Below are positions 1-8,966 of a stretch of DNA of 64,000 nucleotides, in pieces. The notes below the pieces were generated by a model. It saw only the letters and a program-made list of their open reading frames with translations, searched no databases and was not told where the DNA came from. The position numbers were made by a program, and so were the translations under genes. The stretch is from Microbulbifer salipaludis (GTDB taxonomy: Bacteria; Pseudomonadota; Gammaproteobacteria; Pseudomonadales; Cellvibrionaceae), in NCBI RefSeq assembly GCF_017303155.1, contig NZ_JAEKJR010000001.1:62001-126000 (forward strand). Direction: 5' to 3'. Each line of letters begins with the position of its first letter. Within the stretch, counting starts at the first letter, position 1.

Positions 1-1857
1 CATGTACACCTGCTGCCTGCATTCGACTTCGCCACAGTCAATGAAGACCGTAGCGCGCAGAAGGACACCGGAGACCTCAGCGTTTACGCGCCGGACAGTA
101 CCGAGCAACAGGCAGCGGTCAACGCCATCCGCGATGAAGACGGCTTCAACTGGGGTTATGACCCGCTGCATTTCACCGTGCCGGAGGGCAGCTATGCAAC
201 CGACCCCAATGGCGTACAGCGTATTCTGGAATTCCGCGAAATGGTGCAGTCCCTGAGTGATATGGGCCTGCGGGTAGTCATGGACGTGGTGTACAACCAC
301 ACCAGCTCATTCGCCCAGTACAACAATTCTATTCTGGACAAGATCGTTCCCGGCTATTACCACCGCCGTAACAGCGAAGGTTTTGTGGAAATGAGCAGCT
401 GCTGCGCGAATACCGCCAGCGAGCACACCATGATGGAAAAGCTGATGCGCGATTCCATGAAGACCTGGGCTACCGCTTACAAGGTGGACAGCTTCCGCTT
501 TGACCTGATGGGACATCACACCAAACAAAACATCCTGAACGTCGCCAGCGACCTGCAGGCACTCACTCCCGAGGCGGATGGCGTAGATGGCTCGTCTATC
601 TATCTTTACGGCGAGGGCTGGAATTTTGGCGAAGTGGTCGACGACACGCGCTTTGTTCAGGCTCGTCAAAGCAACATGGCAGGCACTGGGGTAGGCACCT
701 TCAACGATCGCCTGCGCGACTCGGTACGCGGCGGCAACCCGTTTGGCGGTTTTGAAGAACAGGGGTTCGGTACCGGCCTGTTCACTGACAGCAACGGCAA
801 GTTCGGTAGTGGCGACGAGCGCGCAACCCTGCTGACACTGGCGGATAAGGTGCGTATCAGCCTCGCTGGCAACCTGGCCGACTATCTGCTGGAAACTTCC
901 GACGGCACCACGTTGACCGGCGCCGAGCTGATCTACAACGGCCAGCCCACCGGCTACACCGCGGACCCGCAGGAATCGATCAACTACGTTGCCGCCCATG
1001 ACAATGAAACCCTGTTCGACGGCATCCAGATCAAGGCCAACAGCACCACCACGGTTGCCGATCGTGTGCGCTTGCAGAACTTCAGCACCTCGCTGGTGAT
1101 GCTCGCCCAGGGGGTGCCGTTCATACACGCCGGTCAGGAAATCCTGCGTTCTAAATCCATGGACCGCGACAGTTACAACTCTGGTGACTGGTTCAATGCG
1201 ATCGATTACTCACTGGCTACCGACAACTGGGGCGCGGGCCTGCCGATTGCCGACAAGAATCAGGATCATTGGGGGCTGATGGCACCGCTACTGGCAAACC
1301 CGGATATTGCACCGCAGCAGGCAGATCGCGAGTTTGCGCTGGCGGTATTCAAAGAGTGGCTGCAGATCCGAGCCAGCAGTGGGCTCTTCCGACTGCCAAC
1401 AAAAGAAGCGGTTCAGGCCGTGGTCTCTTTCGCCAACACCGGTCCCGACCAGATTCCCGGCCTGATCGCCATGCATCTGAATGACCCGGCGGGGGAGTTT
1501 GATGAAGAAACGTCGCAGATTCTGGTGCTGTTTAACGGCGGCGCAGAGGCTCAGGAATTCACCCTCGCCTCTGCCACCGACCTGCCCTTCACTCTGCATG
1601 AAGTGCAGCAGGCATCCGCGGATACGGCACTGGCAACTGCTTCCGTCACCGACGGTGTGTTCACGGTACCGGCACGCACCACTGCGGTATTCAGCCTCGC
1701 GCGGGAAGACGACAGTTCAATCCCGGAAGATGAGGAAGACACCGACCAGGGTGAAGATGAGAATGAAAACGAAGGCAATGACTCCAGTGGCGGCGCCACC
1801 GGCTTCGCCCTGCTGGCTCTTCTCGCCGCTGCCCTGCTGCGTCGCCGCCGTATCTAA
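1..1857 (+). CDS. Pullulanase-type alpha-1,6-glucosidase (GH13), 3' part, with GlyGly-CTERM tail
   Basis: Hydrolyses alpha-1,6 branch points in pullulan, starch or glycogen; expected to be secreted. The gene is cut by the window start and is open in frame from base 1, where it reads HVHLLPAFDF, a pullulanase signature. The GH13 catalytic residues are visible: nucleophile Asp in FRFDLMGHH (codon 502-504), acid Glu in YGEGWNFG (613-615) and the transition-state Asp in AAHDNETLFD (1000-1002). An acidic Glu/Asp/Asn-rich linker (about 1720-1785) leads to SSGGATGF, a hydrophobic helix and the basic end LRRRRI. This is the GlyGly-CTERM sorting signal known to be processed by rhombosortase; a candidate enzyme lies at 41277-41915. 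The missing N-terminal part probably holds the signal peptide and carbohydrate-binding domains. Confidence 0.93.
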   Translation, partial: HVHLLPAFDFATVNEDRSAQKDTGDLSVYAPDSTEQQAAVNAIRDEDGFNWGYDPLHFTVPEGSYATDPNGVQRILEFREMVQSLSDMGLRVVMDVVYNHTSSFAQYNNSILDKIVPGYYHRRNSEGFVEMSSCCANTASEHTMMEKLMRDSMKTWATAYKVDSFRFDLMGHHTKQNILNVASDLQALTPEADGVDGSSIYLYGEGWNFGEVVDDTRFVQARQSNMAGTGVGTFNDRLRDSVRGGNPFGGFEEQGFGTGLFTDSNGKFGSGDERATLLTLADKVRISLAGNLADYLLETSDGTTLTGAELIYNGQPTGYTADPQESINYVAAHDNETLFDGIQIKANSTTTVADRVRLQNFSTSLVMLAQGVPFIHAGQEILRSKSMDRDSYNSGDWFNAIDYSLATDNWGAGLPIADKNQDHWGLMAPLLANPDIAPQQADREFALAVFKEWLQIRASSGLFRLPTKEAVQAVVSFANTGPDQIPGLIAMHLNDPAGEFDEETSQILVLFNGGAEAQEFTLASATDLPFTLHEVQQASADTALATASVTDGVFTVPARTTAVFSLAREDDSSIPEDEEDTDQGEDENENEGNDSSGGATGFALLALLAAALLRRRRI

Positions 1858-1880
1858 ACGACGCTTCGCTCACAGCTAAT

Positions 1881-1908
1881 AAAAAACCCGGCTTTCGCCG
1901 GGTTTTTT
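1881..1908 (+). terminator. Rho-independent terminator after the pullulanase gene
   Basis: A perfect GC-rich hairpin (ACCCGGC, loop TTTC, GCCGGGT) is flanked by A6 and T6 runs, 24 bases after the pullulanase stop. The A-tract on the other side means it could act in both directions, but no minus-strand gene ends close by. Confidence 0.85.
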
Positions 1909-2106
1909 ATTGTCTTCCATGTGTCGGCGCACGAACCGCAAGCCCGGCAGAACCTCTCTTCGCCCTCGATTTTCACAGGCTTCATACACCGTGGGCTCAG
2001 CCACATACATCCCTGCTGAATCAGCAATTTTTTATCTATGCAAGCTCAACGGGATAGATAAGCGGCCATGAAATCCAGACTTACGCAATGTCACTCGTCG
2101 CGAGCC

Positions 2107-2898
2107 CTAAACCCACCCCAAAAAATTCACAGTAATAACACTCGTCAGATTGGCAAAGGCATGCAGGATGATTGGCAGCCAGGTGGAACCGCTTTTTTCC
2201 CTAGCAAGGCCCACGACGATGCTGAAGCAGAAGATAAACGCCAGAACTGTGATGTCGTACTGCCCCCAATGGAGCAGTGAGAACAACAACGACGTCAGAA
2301 ATAGCGTGCCCACCAAACCCAAAGCGGAGTGACGCCATGCGTTGAACAGATATCCCCTGAATAACAGTTCCTCAGTTACAGGAGCCAGCACGACAATAGC
2401 CAGAATCAGCGACAACTCTGTGCGCCCAACCATCTGAGTCATGAACTCGGGCATCTCCAGCCCAAGCGCCAGTATTACCAGCCACTCACCCAGCAGGTAT
2501 ACAACCATGATTCCGAGCCAGGTGAGCAGCAGACCAGGCCTGAAGCGCACCAGCCCGAGTCCTTGCCGCCAGGTGCCGCCAAGAGAGCGTCCGGCCAAGG
2601 CCAGCGCAGGAAGCACTAATGCCCAGCTAAACAACCCCAATCCGGGCAGAAACTCTAGGGCCAAAGAGTCTGGAAATTGGCTTGCGTCAATCGCCGCGCC
2701 TCGTGCACGCAATATCTGCAGATATATTCCAGAGCCCACCCCGTGCAGAATCAAAAAGCCGATCAGCCAGTTAATGGAGAACCACAAATGACTTTTCCGT
2801 TCAACTGGATCATCGGACTGGGTCTCGTATCCGCCAGATGGAACGGCAGGTTCTGGAGATACGGGAGATGACTTGCTGGGAATTTCGCTCAATGACAT
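2107..2898 (-). CDS. CPBP family intramembrane metalloprotease, copy 1
   Basis: A 263-residue multi-pass membrane protein of the CPBP/CAAX (Abi) protease family, which cleaves substrates within the membrane; the bacterial substrates are mostly unknown. The family motifs are intact: EELLFRG (Glu176, Glu177, Arg181), HWGQYD (His210) and HAFAN (His246, Asn250). About 35 polar, Pro/Ser-rich residues precede the first hydrophobic segment. The neighbouring gene at 3027-3818 has the same length and every catalytic residue at the same number, so the two look like a tandem duplication. Each gene has its own upstream gap (128 bases between them), so they may be transcribed separately. Confidence 0.88.
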   Translation of the reverse strand: MSLSEIPSKSSPVSPEPAVPSGGYETQSDDPVERKSHLWFSINWLIGFLILHGVGSGIYLQILRARGAAIDASQFPDSLALEFLPGLGLFSWALVLPALALAGRSLGGTWRQGLGLVRFRPGLLLTWLGIMVVYLLGEWLVILALGLEMPEFMTQMVGRTELSLILAIVVLAPVTEELLFRGYLFNAWRHSALGLVGTLFLTSLLFSLLHWGQYDITVLAFIFCFSIVVGLAREKSGSTWLPIILHAFANLTSVITVNFLGWV

Positions 2899-3026
2899 TG
2901 CAAATTGCTTCTTATCACGCTTTTTGTGGCGCTAAATACCGGCACTCTCACACACATGGAATGCAATAGAACAAACGACGCTCTGCCGCAGGTGGCCTCA
3001 GACCGGCCACCCTCAGTAATGCTCCG

Positions 3027-3818
3027 TTACAAGATCCCCAAATACAGCACCACAACCGCCGCAAAAAGGTTGTTACACAGGTGCAACAGCATAGGCAGCA
3101 GGACACTGCCGCTTTTTTCCCGCGCAAGCCCGAGGATTAATGCGAAAGCAAAGATGAAACCAAGCTGCACCAGGTTGTACTGGCCCCAGTGCAACAGGGT
3201 AAACAGCACCGAAGTCAGCAGAAGAGTACCGCTAAAACCTAAACGGGTGTTGCGCCAGGCCTGGAACAGGTAGCCGCGGAACACCAGCTCTTCCAACAGC
3301 GGTGCGGCAATGACCAGAACCAGCGCGAGAAGCAGGTGCTTGCTGCCCGCCAGGGTTTGCAAGAATTCGCCCGCGTCAATCTGAAACAGGCGATACACGA
3401 TAAATTGCGTGGCGAGAAATGCTGCCAGTACTGCGATCCAGGGCAGTATCTGATTGGTGGGGAATGCGCGGATAGCCAGGGTCTGGCCAGCGCTCTGATG
3501 TTTAAAACGGGAAACCAACAACAGCACCGGCAAGATGAGCGCGAACTGCGCCAGATACATGCCAGCCATGGCACCGGGGGTAGCGGCGTGGGCGGCGACC
3601 TGGGCCTGGATCGCCGCGGGGTCCATCACTTGTCCCTGCGCGCCCAGCTGTGCACCGAGATAGCCGCCGTAGCCTGCGATATAGAAAAATACGCCGATAA
3701 AATGCAGCAGTGCGAACACCACCAGCCAGCCCGTGGCACGCCATGGCGCGGGTACGACTTGTTCAGAGGTGAAATTTTCGCTCGGGTCGCCGGCGGGGGA
3801 GGATGCGGTATGTTCCAT
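3027..3818 (-). CDS. CPBP family intramembrane metalloprotease, copy 2
   Basis: A second 263-residue CPBP/CAAX-type membrane protease, paralogous to the gene at 2107-2898. Motifs are EELVFRGYLF (Glu176, Glu177, Arg181), HWGQYN (His210) and HLCNN (His246, Asn250). The sequences LLHWGQY and GLAREKSGS are shared exactly with copy 1, while the N-terminal 150 residues have diverged strongly. That pattern fits an older duplication with selection on the catalytic core and different substrate-facing parts. No immunity or bacteriocin gene lies next to the pair, so a link with bacteriocin self-immunity, known for some CPBP proteins, is not supported here. Confidence 0.88.
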   Translation of the reverse strand: MEHTASSPAGDPSENFTSEQVVPAPWRATGWLVVFALLHFIGVFFYIAGYGGYLGAQLGAQGQVMDPAAIQAQVAAHAATPGAMAGMYLAQFALILPVLLLVSRFKHQSAGQTLAIRAFPTNQILPWIAVLAAFLATQFIVYRLFQIDAGEFLQTLAGSKHLLLALVLVIAAPLLEELVFRGYLFQAWRNTRLGFSGTLLLTSVLFTLLHWGQYNLVQLGFIFAFALILGLAREKSGSVLLPMLLHLCNNLFAAVVVLYLGIL

Positions 3819-3995
3819 GACGATTCCTGTGTTCCTTTTGATGATTTCCTTTGCCAGCCGGTCATCCAGTCCGGCAAAGCTACCGGCGCATGATTATTCG
3901 AATTTGCGCAGACTTCAACAATCTGCCATTACACACCATTACACAGCTTCGCTAACCCAAGGCCCTCACTGAGACACTCGTACCAATTGCGCAAC

Positions 3996-4022
3996 AAAAA
4001 CAAAAACGGGCCCGAAGGCCCG
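3996..4022 (-). terminator. Rho-independent terminator of galE
   Basis: Stem CGGGCC/GGCCCG around a tetraloop (4007-4022). On the minus strand it is followed by a T-rich run (TTTTTG TTTTTG), about 60 bases after the galE stop. Confidence 0.75.
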
Positions 4023-4080
4023 CTTGATGATCCCATTGTGATCCGGCATCCGCCGCCCGATCGTGGCAGACGCCAGTGCG

Positions 4081-5106
4081 CTACTCCGCATACCCCTTGG
4101 GGTTCTGCGATTGCCAGCGCCAGGTATCTTCCACCATACGCTTCAGACCAAGCTCGGTTTTCCAGCCCAACTCCTGTTCCGCATAGGTGGGATCGGCATA
4201 ACACGCGGCGATGTCGCCGGGGCGACGGGGAACCACTTTATAAGGGATCTCCTTATCCGCAGCCTCGGCAAAAGCGCGCACAATTTCCAGCACCGAGCTG
4301 CCGCGACCGGTACCCAGGTTGTAGGTGTAGCAGTCTGCCGCAGTATCGGCCCGCTGCAGCTTGTTCAGCGCCGCGAGATGACCGCGAGCAAGATCGACCA
4401 CGTGGATGTAGTCCCGCACACCGGTACCGTCGGGGGTGGGGTAGTCGTCGCCAAACACCTGCAGCTGGGGCAGACGACCCACAGTGACCTGGGCGACGTA
4501 GGGCAGCAGATTATTGGGGATACCCGCAGGGTCCTCGCCAATGGTACCGCTCTCGTGGGCACCGATGGGATTGAAGTAACGCAGCAGGCTCACCTTCCAC
4601 TGGTTGCCCGGGGCCTTGCACAGGTCGCGCAACATATCTTCCACCATCAGCTTGCTGGCACCGTAGGGGTTGGTGGCGCCAGTGGGGAAGTCTTCGCGAA
4701 TGGGCACCGTCGCCGGGTCGCCATAGACCGTGGCCGAGGAACTGAAAATCAACTGGCGCACACCAAACTCTTCCATTACCTCACAAAGGGTCAGGGTGCC
4801 CGCAACATTATTCTGGTAATAGCGCAATGGAATAGAAACTGATTCACCAACCGCCTTGAGACCGGCGAAGTGAATTACCGCCGATATATTGTGCTCGCGG
4901 AAAATGTTGCGCAGACCGTCGGCGTCCTGGATATCCACCTGGTGAAAGGGCACAGGCTTGCCCGCAATGGCCTCAACCCGGCGCAGGGCTTCTTCACTGC
5001 TATTGCAGAGGTTGTCCACCACGACAGGCTCAAACCCCGCCTGCAGCAGCTCGACACAGGTATGACTGCCAATATACCCGGCGCCCCCGGTTACCAGAAC
5101 TTTCAT
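4081..5106 (-). CDS. galE: UDP-glucose 4-epimerase
   Basis: Interconverts UDP-glucose and UDP-galactose, feeding the Leloir pathway and surface polysaccharide synthesis. The 341-residue length is typical. The NAD-binding Rossmann motif GGAGYIGSH lies at residues 7-15, with Asp31 after the second strand. The catalytic triad members are Ser124 (FSSSATVYG), Tyr148 and Lys152 (YGASK). The C-terminal region contains GTGRGSSV and RRPGDIA, typical of GalE. It stands alone, with a terminator downstream and a 400-base gap upstream. No galactose operon is nearby, so in this organism it more likely serves polysaccharide precursor supply or agar-derived galactose use (inference). Confidence 0.96.
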   Translation of the reverse strand: MKVLVTGGAGYIGSHTCVELLQAGFEPVVVDNLCNSSEEALRRVEAIAGKPVPFHQVDIQDADGLRNIFREHNISAVIHFAGLKAVGESVSIPLRYYQNNVAGTLTLCEVMEEFGVRQLIFSSSATVYGDPATVPIREDFPTGATNPYGASKLMVEDMLRDLCKAPGNQWKVSLLRYFNPIGAHESGTIGEDPAGIPNNLLPYVAQVTVGRLPQLQVFGDDYPTPDGTGVRDYIHVVDLARGHLAALNKLQRADTAADCYTYNLGTGRGSSVLEIVRAFAEAADKEIPYKVVPRRPGDIAACYADPTYAEQELGWKTELGLKRMVEDTWRWQSQNPKGYAE

Positions 5107-5509
5107 GATCTTCCTTTTTGTTGGATTTACTGTCGCGTACTTGCGCGATTTTCAGGCCGGGCGCAGCGATCATCACCCACTACCCCTAACGCTGCCATTG
5201 CGCGACCTATTCTACGCCCTAAACGGGCCTCGCAAAACTGACACCTCTTTCAACCCATCTTGTGCCTATCTGCCATTGAAGGCCACAGCGCTGACTATCC
5301 TGAAAGTGCGGGACCTGTTAGCAGGCCCCCTGTTGCGACAGCAGCACCGTCGCGCAATCAATAGGTAATAACGATAGCGATCTCGCGCGCCAGCGCCCTT
5401 CAGCATTCGTTGCGAGATGTATTCGCGGTCATCACACGCTGCAGCGCAGTAGGCACTCCACGGCAGGAGGCCGGTAACTGACGCGGTACGCTACAGGGAG
5501 TCGTAAACC
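5107..5509. other. Intergenic region between galE and prkA (403 bases)
   Basis: A divergent promoter region that must serve both galE (minus) and prkA (plus). I see no ORF with a ribosome site, no RNA gene and no strong repeat. There is a clear Shine-Dalgarno sequence for prkA (AGGGAG, 9 bases before ATG 5510). I could not settle on a sigma-70, sigma-S or sigma-54 promoter by eye. Confidence 0.6.
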
Positions 5510-7432
5510 ATGTCGATATTCAATCACTACCTGGAACGCTACGAGTCGATTCAGGAGGAAGAGCTCACCATTCAGGAGTACCTGGAACTGTGTAAAAACG
5601 ACCGCAGCGCCTACGCATCTCCGGCAGAGCGTATGCTGATGGCCATTGGCGAGGCGGAGCTGATCGACACCTCCCGCGACCCACGACTCTCGCGCATCTT
5701 TTCCAACAAGGTGATCAAGCGCTACAAGGCATTCAGTGAATTTTATGGCATGGAGGAAGCCATCGAGCAGATCGTTTCTTTCTTCCGCCATGCCGCCCAG
5801 GGGCTGGAAGAGAAGAAGCAGATACTGTACCTGCTCGGCCCTGTTGGCGGCGGCAAGTCCTCCCTCGCGGAGCGCCTCAAGGCGATGATGGAACAGATCC
5901 CGATTTACGCCATCAAGGGCTCCCCGGTGTTCGAATCCCCCCTTGCGCTCTTCTCCCCCCACGAAGACGGGCAGATTCTGGAGGAGGACTACGGCATTCC
6001 GCGTCGTTATGTAAACACCATCATGTCGCCCTGGGCGGTAAAACGCCTGCATGAGTTCAACGGCGATATCACCAAATTCAAGGTGGTGAAAATACGTCCG
6101 TCCATTCTGGATCAGATCAGCATCGCCAAAACCGAGCCGGGCGACGAGAACAACCAGGATATTTCAGCGCTGGTGGGCAAGGTGGATATCCGCAAGCTGG
6201 AAGACTTCCCGCAGAATGACCCTGACGCTTACAGTTTTTCCGGCAGTCTGTGCCGCTCCAACCAGGGGCTGATGGAATTTGTGGAGATGTTCAAGGCGCC
6301 CATCAAGGTGCTGCACCCGCTCCTCACCGCCACCCAGGAAGGCAACTACAACAGTACCGAAGGGCTCGGCGCGATCCCCTTCAACGGGATCATTCTCGCC
6401 CACTCCAACGAATCCGAGTGGCAGTCTTTCCGCAACAACCGCAACAATGAAGCCTTCCTCGACCGCATCTATATCGTCAAGGTGCCTTACTGCCTGCGGG
6501 TGAAGGAAGAAATGAAGATCTACGACAAGCTTCTGGAGCACAGCTCGCTGTCCAAGGCACCCTGCGCCCCGGACACCCTGCGTATGCTGGCACAGTTTTC
6601 GGTGCTGTCTCGTATCAAGAACCCGGAAAACTCCAGTGTGTTCTCCAAGATGCGGGTGTATGACGGTGAAAACCTGAAAGACACCGACCCGAAAGCGAAA
6701 ACCATTCAGGAGTACCGGGATAACGCCGGGGTGGACGAGGGCATGAACGGCCTGTCGACCCGCTTCGCCTTCAAGATCCTGTCCAAGGTGTTCAACTTCG
6801 ACGCCACGGAAGTCGCCGCCAATCCGGTGCACCTCTTGTATGTACTGGAGCAGCAGATAGAGCAGGAACAGTTCCCGCCAGAAATTCAGGAAAACTACCT
6901 GGGCTTTATCAAGGAATACCTGGCACCGCGCTACGTGGAATTCATCGGCAAGGAAATCCAGACGGCCTATCTGGAATCTTATGCGGAGTACGGCCAGAAC
7001 CTGTTCGACCGCTATGTCACCTACGCGGACTTCTGGATTCAGGATCAGGAATATCGCGATCCGGAAACCGGTGAAATCCTCGATCGCGCGGCACTGAACG
7101 AGGAGCTCGAGAAAACCGAAAAACCTGCGGGCATTTCCAACCCGAAAGATTTCCGCAACGAGATCGTCAACTTTGTCCTGCGCGCCCGCGCTGGCAACCA
7201 GGGCAAGAATCCGGACTGGCGGTCCTACGAGAAGCTGCGTTCGGTCATCGAGAAGAAGATGTTCTCCAACACCGAAGATCTGCTGCCAGTGATTTCCTTC
7301 AACACCAAGGCCTCGGCAGACGATCAGAAGAAACACGCGGACTTTGTGGCGCGCATGGTTGAGCGCGGCTACACCGAGAAGCAGGTGCGCCTGCTTTCCG
7401 AGTGGTACCTGCGGGTGCGCAAGTCTCAGTAA
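5510..7432 (+). CDS. prkA: PrkA family serine protein kinase (YeaG type)
   Basis: A 640-residue AAA+/kinase-like protein of the PrkA/YeaG family, linked in enterobacteria to nitrogen starvation and stationary-phase stress. The Walker A motif GPVGGGKSS is at residues 110-118 in the AAA_PrkA domain. The C-terminal half is the helical PrkA domain. ATG 5510 is preceded by AGGGAG, which supports this start. It is the first gene of the conserved prkA-yeaH-spoVR trio, but 253 bases separate it from yeaH and that gap holds a long structured repeat. A 500-codon antisense ORF across this gene is a codon-bias shadow. Family membership is clear; the natural substrates are not. Confidence 0.95.
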   Translation: MSIFNHYLERYESIQEEELTIQEYLELCKNDRSAYASPAERMLMAIGEAELIDTSRDPRLSRIFSNKVIKRYKAFSEFYGMEEAIEQIVSFFRHAAQGLEEKKQILYLLGPVGGGKSSLAERLKAMMEQIPIYAIKGSPVFESPLALFSPHEDGQILEEDYGIPRRYVNTIMSPWAVKRLHEFNGDITKFKVVKIRPSILDQISIAKTEPGDENNQDISALVGKVDIRKLEDFPQNDPDAYSFSGSLCRSNQGLMEFVEMFKAPIKVLHPLLTATQEGNYNSTEGLGAIPFNGIILAHSNESEWQSFRNNRNNEAFLDRIYIVKVPYCLRVKEEMKIYDKLLEHSSLSKAPCAPDTLRMLAQFSVLSRIKNPENSSVFSKMRVYDGENLKDTDPKAKTIQEYRDNAGVDEGMNGLSTRFAFKILSKVFNFDATEVAANPVHLLYVLEQQIEQEQFPPEIQENYLGFIKEYLAPRYVEFIGKEIQTAYLESYAEYGQNLFDRYVTYADFWIQDQEYRDPETGEILDRAALNEELEKTEKPAGISNPKDFRNEIVNFVLRARAGNQGKNPDWRSYEKLRSVIEKKMFSNTEDLLPVISFNTKASADDQKKHADFVARMVERGYTEKQVRLLSEWYLRVRKSQ

Positions 7433-7478
7433 CTGCTGAAGGGTTGTGTCCCGAAATCCTACGGTGGCGGCCCTGCCA

Positions 7479-7570
7479 CCGGTGGAGCTCTTCGAGACAC
7501 GCCGTGAACCCATCCCTGGGGGCTTGTCCGTCGGGTCCCTCCGACGGACAGTCTCGAAGAGCTCCACCGG
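7479..7570 (-). repeat. Compound inverted-repeat element, copy 1 (between prkA and yeaH)
   Basis: Two perfect 20-base arms, CCGGTGGAGCTCTTCGAGAC (7479-7498) and its complement (7551-7570), enclose a second perfect 9-bp hairpin (7526-7534 / 7541-7549, loop GTCCCT). Between the left arm and the inner hairpin lies a core with GTGAAC and CATCCCTG. The element at 56652-56766 has the same layout, the same core and unrelated arm sequences. The folded RNA would be a long closed stem with an inner hairpin. Strand is given so that the core reads CAGGGATG, as it does in copy 2. The element ends 115 bases before yeaH. Confidence 0.85.
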
Positions 7571-7685
7571 CGCCAGGGCCTTCAGACAATCCATCCAGCT
7601 TCGTAAATAGTGCAGCAGCTGGATCTGATTGCTGGACGCGTCGCCACTAGCGAGCGACACGGCCAAAGCAATATAAGGCAGTACT

Positions 7686-8966
7686 ATGAGCTACATCATC
7701 GACCGTCGCCTGAATGGCAAGAAGAAAAGCACCGTTAATCGCCAGCGTTTTTTGCGGCGCTATAAATCGCACATCAAGAAAGCTGTCGGCGAGGCCATGA
7801 ACAGCCGATCGATCACCGACTTGGGTGCCGGTGAGAAAATCAGCATTCCCACCCGCGATCTCAACGAGCCCATTTTTTCCAATGGCCGCGGCGGCCACAT
7901 GGAACAGGTCCTTCCCGGCAACAAGGAATTCGTTACCGGTGATCGTATTCCGCGCCCCGGCCAGGGCCAGGGGCAAGGCGGTGGTGGCAGTGGAGCCAGT
8001 GACAGCGGCGAAGGGATGGATGAATTTGCCTTTCAAATATCCCAGGAAGAATTCCTCGAATTTATGTTCGAAGGGCTGGAGCTGCCCAACATGGTGAAGC
8101 GCAAGCTCGCCGGCAACGACGCCTTCCACGTGGTACGCGCAGGGATCAGCAACGAGGGCACGCCCGGCAGGCTCAATGTAGTTCGCTCCATGCGCGCTGC
8201 AAACGCCCGGCGTATCGCACTGAGTGGCGGCAAGCGCCGCAACCTGAAATTGCTGGAGCAGGAGATTGAACAGGAAGAAAACAAGGACCCAGCACTGCGC
8301 GACCAGCGCAGGCTCGAGCAGCTGCGATTAGAAGTCGAGGAGCTCAAAAGCCGCATCAAGCGCATCCCGTTTCTCGATGACTTCGACCTCAAGTACAACC
8401 TGCTGGTAAAACAACCCAGACCCAGCTCGAAAGCGGTCATGTTTTGCCTGATGGACGTGTCCGGCTCCATGAACCAGGCCACCAAGGATATGGCCAAGCG
8501 GTTTTTCCTGCTGCTTTACCTGTTTTTGCAGCGCAGCTATGAATATACCGAGGTGGTATTTATTCGGCACCACACCAGTGCCAAAGAGGTAGACGAACAG
8601 GAATTTTTCTATTCTCGCGAGACCGGTGGCACCATCGTATCCAGCGCTCTGAAAATGATGCGCGACATCATGCGCGAACGCTATCCCGCCAGCGAGTGGA
8701 ATATCTACGGTGCCCAGGCGTCCGATGGGGACAACTGGAATGACGACTCCAGTACCTGCCACAAGATACTGATCGACGACATCATGCCCCACGTCCAGTA
8801 CTACTCCTACGTGGAGATTACCCCCAGGGACCACCAGGCACTGTGGGATGAGTACCAGAGTGTGGCGCAGGTGTTCCCTGAGCATTTCGCCATGGAGCAG
8901 ATTGTCGACGTTGGGGATATCTACCCGGTATTCCGCCAGCTATTTACCCAGAAGGTTGCCGCGTGA
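7686..8966 (+). CDS. yeaH: YeaH/YhbH family protein (DUF444, VWA-like)
   Basis: A 426-residue member of the YeaH/YhbH (DUF444) family, always found near PrkA and SpoVR and involved with them in stress and starvation responses. A Gly-rich segment (about residues 96-108) follows an N-terminal basic region. A coiled, charged stretch (about 180-225) precedes the von Willebrand A-like domain with a MIDAS-type DVSGSM near residue 256 and GGTIVSSAL further on, suggesting metal-dependent protein binding. The last four bases overlap the spoVR start (ATGA), a sign of translational coupling. Confidence 0.94.
   Translation: MSYIIDRRLNGKKKSTVNRQRFLRRYKSHIKKAVGEAMNSRSITDLGAGEKISIPTRDLNEPIFSNGRGGHMEQVLPGNKEFVTGDRIPRPGQGQGQGGGGSGASDSGEGMDEFAFQISQEEFLEFMFEGLELPNMVKRKLAGNDAFHVVRAGISNEGTPGRLNVVRSMRAANARRIALSGGKRRNLKLLEQEIEQEENKDPALRDQRRLEQLRLEVEELKSRIKRIPFLDDFDLKYNLLVKQPRPSSKAVMFCLMDVSGSMNQATKDMAKRFFLLLYLFLQRSYEYTEVVFIRHHTSAKEVDEQEFFYSRETGGTIVSSALKMMRDIMRERYPASEWNIYGAQASDGDNWNDDSSTCHKILIDDIMPHVQYYSYVEITPRDHQALWDEYQSVAQVFPEHFAMEQIVDVGDIYPVFRQLFTQKVAA

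Noticed and set aside
1691..1879. Short frames inside the pullulanase C-terminal region
   Set aside because: They fall in the acidic linker and GlyGly-CTERM tail in other frames; no ribosome sites.
6164..7666. A 500-codon open frame on the minus strand, antisense to prkA
   Set aside because: It overlaps the whole of the PrkA catalytic region and part of the repeat element; it is a codon-bias shadow with no domain.
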